From positions 31,555-95,554 of the forward strand of contig JAJZVC010000004.1 of the NCBI GenBank assembly GCA_021845865.1: a stretch of 64,000 bases of DNA, in the 5' to 3' direction. Position numbers and translations under genes: made by a program. The notes below the pieces were generated by a model that was not told the origin of the DNA, ran no database searches, and was given only the letters and a program-made list of their open reading frames with translations. This document shows positions 50,021 to 62,148 of the stretch, one piece after another. Within the stretch, counting starts at the first letter, position 1, and every line of letters starts with the position of its first letter. The stretch comes from Pseudomonadota bacterium. GTDB lineage: Bacteria > Pseudomonadota > Gammaproteobacteria > Burkholderiales > UBA9220.

Positions 50021-51847
50021 ATGAGCGGTTTCAATTCTCCCCAACTGGCGGCATGCCTCGCGCGCCATCAGTCCGCCATTCCCGGCCTGGCCGAAATCGG
50101 CGTTCGCCTGTCGGAACCGAACACGCTCGACGGGCTGATCGGCCTCTACGAATGCTGCTATCCCCTGCTGGAACAGGCGATGTGGTCCGGGGAGGCGGAT
50201 TTTCATCCTCTGCAGGCCGACTACCAGGCCCTGTTCCGCGAGCAGGAGGCCCTGATCCGGCAGCGCGGCGGCGACGACCGCCACCATTTCATCCTCGGCA
50301 TCCCCATCGCCGACCGCCCGCCCCACCTGCGGGCCTGCCTGGAAAGCATTTACCAGCTGTGCGCCCTGTTCGGCTACGGCGGGCGGACGGATGGCGCGTG
50401 GGACAAGATCAAGGTCGTCGTCGCCGAGGACAGCCGCGATGAAGACAACATCCGCCGGCACATCGAGCTGGTGGCGGAATACCGGCAGAAAGGCCTGCAG
50501 GTCTTTCATTTCGGCCTGGACGAGCAGTACCGGCTGCTGCGCGCCCTCCCCGCCGAGAAGCGCGACAAGCTGGGCCATCTGCTCACCACCCAGCCCCGGG
50601 AACGGTTCTACCGCAAGGGCCAGGCCGCCAACCGCAACCTGAGCTACCTGAAGTTCCTGCAACTGACGGAGGACAAGGAACGGACGCTGTATTACCTGGT
50701 GGACAGCGACCAGCATTTTTGCGTCAACCGGAAAACCGAAGCCGGCGAAGAGGCGGCGTACGCGCTGAACTATTTCCACGCCATCGACCGGATTTTCCGC
50801 ACCACCGATACCCTGATGCTCACCGGCAAGCTGGTGGGCGACCCGCCCGTCTCACCGTCGGTGATGGCGGCCAACTTCCTCGACGACGTGACGGCTTTCT
50901 TCGCCCGCCTGGCGGCCTTGCCCGCTGAGCAGGCCTGCCAGTTTCACGGCGCCCCGGGACCGCTGCCGGGCGACGCCGCCTACCACGACCTGGCCGGACT
51001 ATTCGGCTTCGACAACCAGGCAAACACCTTTCCCTACCAGTGCCGGCTTTCCGGCGCCCACGACCATTGCGCCTGCCTCAAGGACTTCGCCCGGCGGCTC
51101 AACGCCTTCTTCTTCGGCGAGCACCTCACGCGCAAGACCTGGTTTGCCTACGGCAGCGGCTTTGGCCAACTCGCCCCGGCGCGGACGGTCTATCCCGGCA
51201 ATTACGTCGTCAGCCATGCCGGGCTGAAATACATTATCCCCTTCGGCCATCTGCGCTTAAGAATGTCCGGCCCCACCGCCGGGCGGCTGATCGCCGCCGA
51301 AATCGGGGGGCGCTTCGCCTCCTTCAACATGCCCAATCTGCACCGGCGCACCACCGAGGCAGGCCTGGACGACGATTTCCGCCCCGGCGTGGAACTGGAC
51401 GAAGCCCGGCAACGGGTTGACCTGTCCGACGAATTCGAGCGCCAGTTCTTCGGCGACCTGATGCTGTTTTCCACCGAAGAATTGGTCAGGCAGGCGGATG
51501 TGAAGCAGCCATTTCCCCATGACGTGATCGAATCGGTCATCACCCGCAAGGAAGCCGAACTGCTGGCGCTGTACCAGCAGAAGCACGAAGCCATCGTTGC
51601 CAGGAACAGCCGACTGCATGAACTGGTATTCAACGCCGGGCATTGGTGGCTGAATTCGCCTGAACTGGCGCCAGCCTTGCGTCAGGTGCAGACCTTCATC
51701 GACAACATCGCGCGCAATTTTGGTGAACACGCAGCCGCCTGGGACCAAATCCAGTCAGCCGAGCATCGTGCCCAGCGCAAAGGGCAGATTATCGAAGCCC
51801 TGATGAATTACCGGGCGGAGCGGGACGCCTGGGACAGCCTATTCTAG
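50021..51847 (+). CDS. Large GT-A-like glycosyltransferase
   Basis: FILGIPIADRPPHLRACLESIYQLC...IKVVVAEDSRDEDNIRRHIELV...TLYYLVDSDQHFCVNRKT (DXD-like); starts 3 nt after the preceding stop. Confidence 0.7.
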   Translation: MSGFNSPQLAACLARHQSAIPGLAEIGVRLSEPNTLDGLIGLYECCYPLLEQAMWSGEADFHPLQADYQALFREQEALIRQRGGDDRHHFILGIPIADRPPHLRACLESIYQLCALFGYGGRTDGAWDKIKVVVAEDSRDEDNIRRHIELVAEYRQKGLQVFHFGLDEQYRLLRALPAEKRDKLGHLLTTQPRERFYRKGQAANRNLSYLKFLQLTEDKERTLYYLVDSDQHFCVNRKTEAGEEAAYALNYFHAIDRIFRTTDTLMLTGKLVGDPPVSPSVMAANFLDDVTAFFARLAALPAEQACQFHGAPGPLPGDAAYHDLAGLFGFDNQANTFPYQCRLSGAHDHCACLKDFARRLNAFFFGEHLTRKTWFAYGSGFGQLAPARTVYPGNYVVSHAGLKYIIPFGHLRLRMSGPTAGRLIAAEIGGRFASFNMPNLHRRTTEAGLDDDFRPGVELDEARQRVDLSDEFERQFFGDLMLFSTEELVRQADVKQPFPHDVIESVITRKEAELLALYQQKHEAIVARNSRLHELVFNAGHWWLNSPELAPALRQVQTFIDNIARNFGEHAAAWDQIQSAEHRAQRKGQIIEALMNYRAERDAWDSLF

Positions 51848-52579
51848 GCAAAGCGAATCCGCCGCATTGCCGATGATTGCCCGCCGGCACTCCCGGTAAG
51901 CCTCCCGCGCCCGGCGCAGCGCGTCCTCCGGAATGGCGACATGGGAATAATCGCTCGGCGTCCGGTCGATCTTGCCGCTGTGAATGCGCTCCGACGAGTC
52001 GCCCTTGCGGGGCTTGCCGGTGTGGCTGAAGATTTGATAGCGCTCGCTCAAGGGCGAATCCAGTTCCAGCCAATCCGACAGTTTCGGGAGCAGCCGTTCC
52101 GGCGCCTGTTGTAAAAGCTCGGCGTCGAAATAGAAATAGGGTCGAGCGGCGGTCCGGCTGAAATCGGCGAGGGCCTGGACGCGGGCGACGTAGTAGTTCG
52201 CGGCCTCGAGGGGGGAAGCGTAAAGCTCTTTGCTTTCCTTGCGCGTGAACAGGTCGACGATGCTCTTGATGGCGCGCTCCGGCTCCAGCAGCGAAACCAG
52301 TATCCTCATCTCCGCCAGGCCCAGCCGCTCGGGTTTCAGCACATAGTCGTTGTGCAGCAGCTTGTCGAACAGATAGCGGCTGTTTTCCTTGAGCGCATCG
52401 CCTTCCAGGAACACCTCGAGCTGCCTGTCCAACGCGGACGGAGCCTCATAGCTGAGGTGCATTTCGTAGTAGCCGTTGACCTGCGGATGGGAGCCGAGAA
52501 TATGCCCGGCCAGACTGGTGAAGGCGCGCATATGGCTGAGGAGGAAAATCCGGGAAAGTTGCTCGGGCAAGGCATTCAT
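51839..52579 (-). CDS. Sulfotransferase-like protein
   Basis: IFLLSHMRAFTSLAGHILGSHPQVNGYYEMHLSY resembles the PAPS 5'-phosphosulfate loop region; 3' end overlaps the convergent GT gene. Confidence 0.6.
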   Translation of the reverse strand: MNALPEQLSRIFLLSHMRAFTSLAGHILGSHPQVNGYYEMHLSYEAPSALDRQLEVFLEGDALKENSRYLFDKLLHNDYVLKPERLGLAEMRILVSLLEPERAIKSIVDLFTRKESKELYASPLEAANYYVARVQALADFSRTAARPYFYFDAELLQQAPERLLPKLSDWLELDSPLSERYQIFSHTGKPRKGDSSERIHSGKIDRTPSDYSHVAIPEDALRRAREAYRECRRAIIGNAADSLCLE

Positions 52580-52616
52580 CGCTTAAGCCGGTCGGTTTCT
52601 TGCCAAGGGGCAAAAA

Positions 52617-52646
52617 AGAAACGGCCTAGATTTTACTCTAGGCCGC
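52617..52646 (-). terminator. Terminator of the tRNA cluster
   Basis: CGGCCTAGATTTTACTCTAGGCCG hairpin with T-rich tail on the minus strand. Confidence 0.75.
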
Positions 52647-52653
52647 TGAGATG

Positions 52654-52730
52654 TGGGGTGGACGATGGGACTCGAACCCACGACAACCGGAATCACAATC
52701 CGGGACTCTACCAACTGAGCTACGTCCACC
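52654..52730 (-). tRNA. tRNA-His (GTG)
   Basis: GGTGGACGTAGCTCAGTTGGTAGAGTCCCGGATTGTGATTCCGGTTGTCGTGGGTTCGAGTCCCATCGTCCACCCCA. Confidence 0.96.
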
Positions 52731-52757
52731 ATTGAACTGTCGCGCACAACGAATTCT

Positions 52758-52834
52758 TGGCGTGCCCGACAGGGATCGAACCTGTAACCCCCAGCTTAGA
52801 AGGCTGGTGCTCTATCCAGTTGAGCTACGGGCAC
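52758..52834 (-). tRNA. tRNA-Arg (TCT)
   Basis: GTGCCCGTAGCTCAACTGGATAGAGCACCAGCCTTCTAAGCTGGGGGTTACAGGTTCGATCCCTGTCGGGCACGCCA. Confidence 0.96.
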
Positions 52835-52852
52835 CGCTCAACCTGCTAACCT

Positions 52853-52929
52853 TGGTCGGGGTGGAGAGATTCGAACTCCCGACATCCTGGTCCCAAACCA
52901 GGCGCGCTACCAGGCTACGCTACACCCCG
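52853..52929 (-). tRNA. tRNA-Pro (TGG)
   Basis: CGGGGTGTAGCGTAGCCTGGTAGCGCGCCTGGTTTGGGACCAGGATGTCGGGAGTTCGAATCTCTCCACCCCGACCA. Confidence 0.96.
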
Positions 52930-53033
52930 AAGGCGCGAAACTATACCGCGCTCCCGGGCAAAGGTCAATCCGCCTTGAGCGAAAAGGCGCAAAAATGGGA
53001 TAATTCCCCTTTCCCACTACCGGTTTACTCATC

Positions 53034-53888
53034 ATGCCCGCAAAAATCATCGACGGCAAAGCCATCGCCGACAACCTGTTGCAAACCATCCGCAACCGCG
53101 TCGAGGAAAGGGCCGCCGCCGGCAAGCGCCGCCCCGGCCTGGCCGTGGTGCTGGTAGGGGACGATCCGGCGTCGTCCATCTACGTGCGCAACAAGCGCCG
53201 CGCCTGCGAAACCACCGGCTTTCACTCCGTCTCCTACGACCTGCCCGCCGCCACCACCCAGGAAGAACTGCTGGCACTGATCGATAAGCTGAACGAGGCG
53301 CCGGATATCGACGGCATCCTGGTGCAGATGCCGGTGCCGGCCCATATCGACCCGGAGGCCATCGTCGAGCGCATCCATCCGGACAAGGACGTGGACGGCT
53401 TCCATCCCTACAACATCGGCCGCCTGGCGTTGCGCATCCCCGTGCTTCAGCCCTGCACGCCGCGGGGCGTGATGACCCTGCTGGAAAGCACTGGAGAAAG
53501 CCTGCGGGGCAAGAACGCGGTGGTCGTCGGCGCCTCCAACACCGTGGGCCGCCCCATGGTGCTGGAACTGCTGCTGGCGGGCGCCACCGTCACCGTCACC
53601 CACAGCGCCACCCGCGACCTGGAGTCCTTCGTGCGCAACGCGGAAATCCTGGTGGTGGCCGTGGGCCGTCCGGAACTGGTGAAAGGCGAGTGGATCAAGG
53701 ACGGCGCCATCGTCATCGATGTCGGCATCAACCGCCTGGAAAGCGGCAAGATTTGCGGCGACGTGGAGTTCGAGGCCGCCAAGGAGCGCGCTTCCTGGAT
53801 CACGCCGGTTCCCGGCGGCGTCGGCCCCATGACCGTCGCCACCCTGCTGGAAAACACGCTGGACGCAGCCGAAAAACTGCATGCTTGA
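53034..53888 (+). CDS. folD: Methylenetetrahydrofolate dehydrogenase/cyclohydrolase
   Basis: [62 protein letters not shown]. Confidence 0.97.
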   Translation: MPAKIIDGKAIADNLLQTIRNRVEERAAAGKRRPGLAVVLVGDDPASSIYVRNKRRACETTGFHSVSYDLPAATTQEELLALIDKLNEAPDIDGILVQMPVPAHIDPEAIVERIHPDKDVDGFHPYNIGRLALRIPVLQPCTPRGVMTLLESTGESLRGKNAVVVGASNTVGRPMVLELLLAGATVTVTHSATRDLESFVRNAEILVVAVGRPELVKGEWIKDGAIVIDVGINRLESGKICGDVEFEAAKERASWITPVPGGVGPMTVATLLENTLDAAEKLHA

Positions 53889-54073
53889 GGCGGGATACCT
53901 TCTCCATGCCGGCCCCAGCGTGTTTCAGCGCAAGCCAACCTGCGCAGGCAGGTGACGCTGAAGCCAAAACGCGCTGGACGCCACGGAGACGTTACACAGC
54001 CAGTCCGAACCTTTTAGCTTGTCCCAAAAACAAACCCGCCATCCGGCGGGTTTGTTTTTGATGCTTGCTGAAC

Positions 54074-54838
54074 TTAGTTAACCCGAGCATGCCACCAATG
54101 TAGCAGGTCCAGGTCCACGTAACTCTTGCCGTTGGCATCGCCCTTCAGCACCCGGAAGGGCTGGTCAGGCTCGCCGAGGTCCGACAGGACGGCGAAGGCC
54201 CCGTCGAAATCCTCGCGCTCGGTGTAGTTGCTGACCGTCACCAGGGTCGGCAGGCCGGCGCCGAGGCTGGACAGCACGCCATTGCGGGAGTCCTCCACGG
54301 CCAGGCATTCCGACGCCTTCCAACCCGCCTTCTCCAGAGCCCAGAGATAAATGTCCGGCGCCGGCTTCTTGGCGGGAACGATATCGCCGGCGGCGATGAC
54401 GTCGAACCAGCTCTCCGAATCCGGCGCCAGGCTGTTTTTAATCAAGGCGGTGACGTTCTCGGGGGTCGTGGTCGTGGCCACCGCGAGGCGCACGCCGGCG
54501 GCCCGGGCCTCCTCCATCAGGCGCTTGACGCCGGGACGCAGGGGAATGCGCCCTTCCTCCATCATGGCCACGTAATGGCGGGTCTTGGTCTTGTGCAGGG
54601 CCACCACCAGATCGTCGAAATCCCTGGGCTTTTCGTAGCCGGGATGGAATTTCTCGACGAAGTAACGGATGCGTTCCTTGCCGCCGGTAACGGCCAGCAG
54701 CTTGCCGTAGAGAGCCTCGTCCCAGCTCCAGTCGAGCCCCAGTTCCTTGAAGGCGGCATTGAAGGCCACCCGGTGGCCATCGCGCTCGGTATCGGCCAGG
54801 GTGCCATCCACGTCGAAAATCAAAGCGTTAAGTGTCAT
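54074..54838 (-). CDS. HAD hydrolase (CbbY-like)
   Basis: MTLNALIFDVDGTLADTERDGHRVAFNAAFKELGLDWSWDEALYGKLLAVTGGKERI. Confidence 0.9.
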   Translation of the reverse strand: MTLNALIFDVDGTLADTERDGHRVAFNAAFKELGLDWSWDEALYGKLLAVTGGKERIRYFVEKFHPGYEKPRDFDDLVVALHKTKTRHYVAMMEEGRIPLRPGVKRLMEEARAAGVRLAVATTTTPENVTALIKNSLAPDSESWFDVIAAGDIVPAKKPAPDIYLWALEKAGWKASECLAVEDSRNGVLSSLGAGLPTLVTVSNYTEREDFDGAFAVLSDLGEPDQPFRVLKGDANGKSYVDLDLLHWWHARVN

Positions 54839-54921
54839 GTCGTCCTAAATTGTGTTGCGATGAAAATGGATTTCTGCTATTAAAGCGGTTTTTTGTTTTC
54901 AACCGAAAGAAGTGGGGCCCC

Positions 54922-55344
54922 ATGCCAGTTGAACTGCACAAACAATTCACTCCCTACGTCGCCAAGAAGGGCGAGGAGTACATGAACCCCAAGCAACAGG
55001 CCCATTTTCGCAAAATCCTCGAGGACTGGAAAGCCGAGCTGAGCCGGGACATCGACAACACTGTCCACACCATGCAGGAAGAGGCGACCCTGTTCGCCGA
55101 CCCCAACGACCGTGCCAGCCAGGAGTCCGACATGGCCCTGGAACTGCGCAACCGTGACCGGGAGCGCAAGCTGATCAAGAAAATCGACGAGACCATCGCC
55201 AAGATCGAATCCGGCGATTACGGCTACTGCGAGAGCTGCGGCGTGGAAATCGGCCTCAAGCGCCTGGAAGCCCGCCCCACCGCCACGCTGTGCATCGACT
55301 GCAAGACCCTGGACGAGATTCGGGAGAAACAGGTCGCGAAGTAA
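54922..55344 (+). CDS. dksA: RNA polymerase-binding protein DksA
   Basis: MNPKQQAHFRKILEDWKAELSRDIDNTVHTMQEEATLFADPNDRASQESDMALELRNRDRERKLIKKIDETIAKIESGDYGYCESCGVEIGLKRLEARPTATLCIDC. Confidence 0.97.
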   Translation: MPVELHKQFTPYVAKKGEEYMNPKQQAHFRKILEDWKAELSRDIDNTVHTMQEEATLFADPNDRASQESDMALELRNRDRERKLIKKIDETIAKIESGDYGYCESCGVEIGLKRLEARPTATLCIDCKTLDEIREKQVAK

Positions 55345-55488
55345 AACTCGCGCTCTGCTTCAAGAGAGGGAACGCGGGCTTAGGGCCCGCGTCATGCCCA
55401 GGGCACTAACCGTCGTTCAGCGGGTTGCCGCCGACAGGCTGGGCAGCCCTGATAAGTCCATGCTTTCCGTACATCGCGAGCTTCTTCC

Positions 55489-55935
55489 ATGACCGCAGCC
55501 GACCAAGATCACGCCGAATTCGACCGCCTCTACAACGGCCTGCTGTTCAGCCTGATGAGCTGGGAACAGCTGTCGGATTTCTGGCGGCGCATCGACACCT
55601 CGGCCGGCTGGTACCTGTATGCCATCGGCGAAGCCCTGCCCGAAGGAATTTCCAACGAAGAAGCCACCTCCCGCTTTCTGCGGGAAATCGACGCCTTGCT
55701 GCGCCGTGACCACCACGAGGACTACTGCGGCATCGTCTACACCGACGATCTGGAGTCCCCCTGCCTGGTCAAGATCTACGACCCCAACAACCTGGGATCA
55801 TCCTGCGGCGGCACGGGGAAGCATGCCATTCCGCCGGGCTGGATCATGAGCCGCGTCCCCCCCCGGGAAATCGCCCCCGGCGGCGTTATCGCCGGCAACC
55901 GCCGCCGCTGGTGGCAAGCCTTTCTCGAAGGCTAA
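55489..55935 (+). CDS. Hypothetical protein
   Basis: MTAADQDHAEFDRLYNGLLFSLMSWEQLSDFWRRIDTSAGWYLYAIGEALPEGISNEEATSRFLREIDALLRRDHHEDYCGIVYTDD. Confidence 0.75.
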   Translation: MTAADQDHAEFDRLYNGLLFSLMSWEQLSDFWRRIDTSAGWYLYAIGEALPEGISNEEATSRFLREIDALLRRDHHEDYCGIVYTDDLESPCLVKIYDPNNLGSSCGGTGKHAIPPGWIMSRVPPREIAPGGVIAGNRRRWWQAFLEG

Positions 55936-56627
55936 GCCTCGACGAAGCACGCCCGTTCCAGCAGCACGTCGACCCCGCCCGCGGGAACGATGGCCGTGGC
56001 GGGAATTTTCTCCCCCGAGCGCCAGGCCGACACCGCGCCGCGCTTGCCTTCCCCCGTCAGCATGAACATCGCCTGCTGCGCCAGGCTGAGCCGCCACGCG
56101 CTGAGGGAAACCCGGTCCGGCGGCGGCTTGGGGGAACCGCGCACCGGCAGCGCCGCCGGGCCGCGCGGGGACAGGCCCCACTCCCGGCCGGGAAAAAGAC
56201 TGGCCACGTGACCGTCCTCCCCCAGTCCGAGCAGCACCAAGTCGAATTCCTCCACCTCCCGCATCAGTTCGCCGTAGCGGCGCGCGCCTTCTTCCGGCCC
56301 CAGTTCGGCGGGAATGGGAAACGCCTGTTCCGCCCCCACGGGGACATGGTCCAGCCACTCGCCAAACGCCATGCGGCTGTTGCGCTCGGGATGGTCCGGC
56401 GGCACGCAGCGTTCGTCCCCCCAATAAATGCGCCAGGCCGGCCAGTCGGTATCGATGCCGCGCAGCTTGCGATATACCTGCCGGGCCGTGGCGCCGCCGG
56501 TGAGGACGATGCGGAACGCTCCCATCTCCTCGATGCGGCGGTTGGCGATGCGGGCGATGGCCGCCGCGGCATGGGCGTATACGTCGCCAGCGGTGGGGTA
56601 GATATGCCAGCGGCAGAGTTGCTTCAT
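55932..56627 (-). CDS. pgl: 6-phosphogluconolactonase
   Basis: FRIVLTGGATARQVYRKLRGIDTDWPAWRIYWGDERCVPPDHPERNSRMAFGEWL; next to zwf. Confidence 0.94.
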   Translation of the reverse strand: MKQLCRWHIYPTAGDVYAHAAAAIARIANRRIEEMGAFRIVLTGGATARQVYRKLRGIDTDWPAWRIYWGDERCVPPDHPERNSRMAFGEWLDHVPVGAEQAFPIPAELGPEEGARRYGELMREVEEFDLVLLGLGEDGHVASLFPGREWGLSPRGPAALPVRGSPKPPPDRVSLSAWRLSLAQQAMFMLTGEGKRGAVSAWRSGEKIPATAIVPAGGVDVLLERACFVEA

Positions 56628-56634
56628 GGCCGGT

Positions 56635-58115
<1,481 letters not shown>

Positions 58116-58119
<4 letters not shown>

Positions 58120-59030
58120 TTCTCCTCCTTCACCCCATGACCGCCGAAACCCTTGCGCATCATGGCCAGCAGCTTGGCCGGGTAGTCGTTGTGGCCCTGG
58201 CTGGCGAAGCGCATCATCAGGGCCAGGCTCATCACCGGCGCGGGAACCCCCTGTTCCACGGCCTCCAGGGCGGTCCAGCGGCCCTCGCCGGAATCGGCGA
58301 CGAAGGGCTCGATATCCTTCAGCTCCTGGTCACTCTTGAGGAAATCGGCGGTCAGGTCCAGCAGCCAGGAGCGCACCACGCTGCCGTGGCGCCACATTTC
58401 GGCGATGGCCGCCAGGTCCAGGTCAAACTCGGCCTTGCCCTTCATCAGGGCCAAGCCCTCGGCATAGGCCTGCATCATGCCGTACTCGATGCCGTTGTGG
58501 ATCATCTTGACGAAGTGCCCCGACCCCACTGGGCCACAGTGGAGCCAGCCCCGGTCGGGAGCCGGCGCCAGCACCTTGAGGAAGCGCTCGGCCCTGGCCA
58601 CCACTTCCTTCTCTCCGCCCACCATCAGGGCATAGCCGTTCTCCAGCCCCCAGACGCCGCCGGACACCCCGGCGTCCACGTAGCCGATGCCTTTTCCCGC
58701 CAACTGCACAGCCTGGCGGCGGGATTCGCCGTAATAGGCGTTGGCGCCGTTGACCAGCACGTCGCCGCTTTCCAGCAGGTCCGCCAATTGTTCCACGGCC
58801 TGTTCCGTCGCCTCGCCCGCCGGCAGCATCAGCCACGTCACCCGCGGCCGCTCCAGGACCGCCACCAGGTCCTTCAGGGTCGCGCAGGCCGTCGCCGCCG
58901 TCTCCTGGGCAAGCGCCCGGGCCACCTCGGCGCTGCGGTTGTACAGCGCCAGCTTGATTCCGCCCCGGGCCAGCCTGCGGGCCATGTTGCCCCCCATGCG
59001 GCCCAGTCCCACCATCGCCATTTCCGCCAT
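58116..59030 (-). CDS. gnd: 6-phosphogluconate dehydrogenase, short decarboxylating type
   Basis: [43 protein letters not shown]...[24 protein letters not shown]. Confidence 0.95.
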
Positions 59031-59133
59031 GCGTTCCTCGTCCTTGTTGTTGATTGCCGGGGAGCCCCTTACAATGGCTGGAACACCGCGTCCATAGAAC
59101 AAAAGCTCCCAAAACCAATATAGCACACGCCCC

Positions 59134-60606
<1,473 letters not shown>

Positions 60607-60608
60607 CC

Positions 60609-62078
60609 ATGTACATCGTCCATATCGCCAGCGAGTGCACTCCCGTCGCCAAGGTCGGCGGGCTGGGGGACGTGGTTTACGGCCTGGCCGGGGAACTCGC
60701 CCGCCGCGGCCATACGGTGGAAATCATCCTCCCCCGCTACGACTGCATGCGCCATGACCGGATCGCGAACTTCCATGTCGCCTACCAGGACCTGTGGGTG
60801 CCCTGGAACGGCGGCGCCATCCGCTGCACCGTGTGGTACGGCGACGTGGACGGGCGCCAGTGCTTTTTCATCGATCCCCACTCCGACGAGCACTTCTTCG
60901 ACCGGGGCAGCTACTACGGCTACTGGGACGACCCCATGCGGATGGCCTTCTTCAGCAAGGCGGCCCTGGAATTCCTGGTCAAGACCGGCAAGCGCCCCGA
61001 GGTGCTCCACTGCCACGACTGGCAGACGGCCCTGGTGCCGGTGCTGCTCTACGAGCTTTACCAGGAGGCCCTGCCTCACCAGCGGGCCTGCCTCACCATT
61101 CATAATTTCAAGCATCAGGGCACGACCGATATCCACCTCCTCCACGCCGCCGGCCTGGGGCGGCCGGAATATTTCCTGCGGGCGGACAAGCTGCGGGACG
61201 ACCACAGCCACCACGCCATCAACCTGATGAAAGGCGGCATCGTCTACGCCAACTTCGTCACCACGGTCTCCCCCCACCATGCCTGGGAGGCCCGCCACAC
61301 CGAAATGGGCTTCGGCATGGGGCACGCCCTGTACGTGCAGCAGGACAAGTTCAAGGGCATCCTCAACGGCCTGGATTACGACTACTGGAACCCCCGGACC
61401 GACAGCCACATCCCCCACCACTACGACCGGGACAGCCTGAAGACCAAGGACAAGAACCGCAAGGCCCTGCGCCAGCGACTGTGGCTGCGGGAGGCCAAGA
61501 AACCCATCGTCGCCTACGTGGGCCGCCTGGATTCCCAGAAAGGCGTCCATCTGATCCGCCACGGCCTCTTCTACGCCCTGGCCAACGAGGCCCAGTTCGT
61601 GCTGCTGGGGTCGAGCCCCGAAATGGGCATCAACGATTATTTCTGGCACCTGAAGCAGGAACTCAACGACAACCCGGACTGCCACCTGGAAATCGGCTTC
61701 GACGAGGATCTGGCCCACCTGATTTACGCCGGCGCGGATATCGCCATCGTCCCCAGCAATTTCGAGCCCTGCGGGCTCACCCAACTCATCTCCCTGCGCT
61801 ACGGCACCGTACCCGTGGTGCGCGCCGTGGGCGGGTTGCAGGATACGGTCTTCGACCGGGACCATTCCCCGAAGGAAGTCGAGAAACGCAACGGCTTCGT
61901 GTTCGAGCATTCCGACCATGCCGGGCTCGAATCCGCCCTTTCCCGCGCTCTCCGGCTGTGGCACGGCGATCCCGCCGCTTTCCGCGAGCTCCAGCTCCAG
62001 GGCATGGCCTGGGACTACTCCTGGAACCGCCCCACGGAGGAATACCTCCAGATTTACGCCTTCATCCGCCACCAGTGA
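60609..62078 (+). CDS. Second glycogen/starch synthase-like glycosyltransferase (GT5)
   Basis: MYIVHIASECTPVAKVGGLGDVVYGLAGELARRGHTVEIILPRYDCMRHD; starts 3 nt after glgA stop. Confidence 0.92.
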   Translation: MYIVHIASECTPVAKVGGLGDVVYGLAGELARRGHTVEIILPRYDCMRHDRIANFHVAYQDLWVPWNGGAIRCTVWYGDVDGRQCFFIDPHSDEHFFDRGSYYGYWDDPMRMAFFSKAALEFLVKTGKRPEVLHCHDWQTALVPVLLYELYQEALPHQRACLTIHNFKHQGTTDIHLLHAAGLGRPEYFLRADKLRDDHSHHAINLMKGGIVYANFVTTVSPHHAWEARHTEMGFGMGHALYVQQDKFKGILNGLDYDYWNPRTDSHIPHHYDRDSLKTKDKNRKALRQRLWLREAKKPIVAYVGRLDSQKGVHLIRHGLFYALANEAQFVLLGSSPEMGINDYFWHLKQELNDNPDCHLEIGFDEDLAHLIYAGADIAIVPSNFEPCGLTQLISLRYGTVPVVRAVGGLQDTVFDRDHSPKEVEKRNGFVFEHSDHAGLESALSRALRLWHGDPAAFRELQLQGMAWDYSWNRPTEEYLQIYAFIRHQ

Positions 62079-62148
62079 GGCGCTTGCGGCCCGTCCGAGG
62101 GGAATTTATAGTGGCGGTTCCACAGTGTGCGGCCATCGGGCGGATAGC

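Noticed and set aside
48731-50779. 682-aa - strand ORF
   Set aside because: Antisense shadow of the TPP-enzyme and GT genes; composition (HGV/GQL-rich) typical of GC-rich shadow frames.
52654-52929. tRNA cluster as an integration hotspot for the TPP/GT/sulfotransferase genes
   Set aside because: No tRNA 3'-end duplication or integrase found near the cluster.
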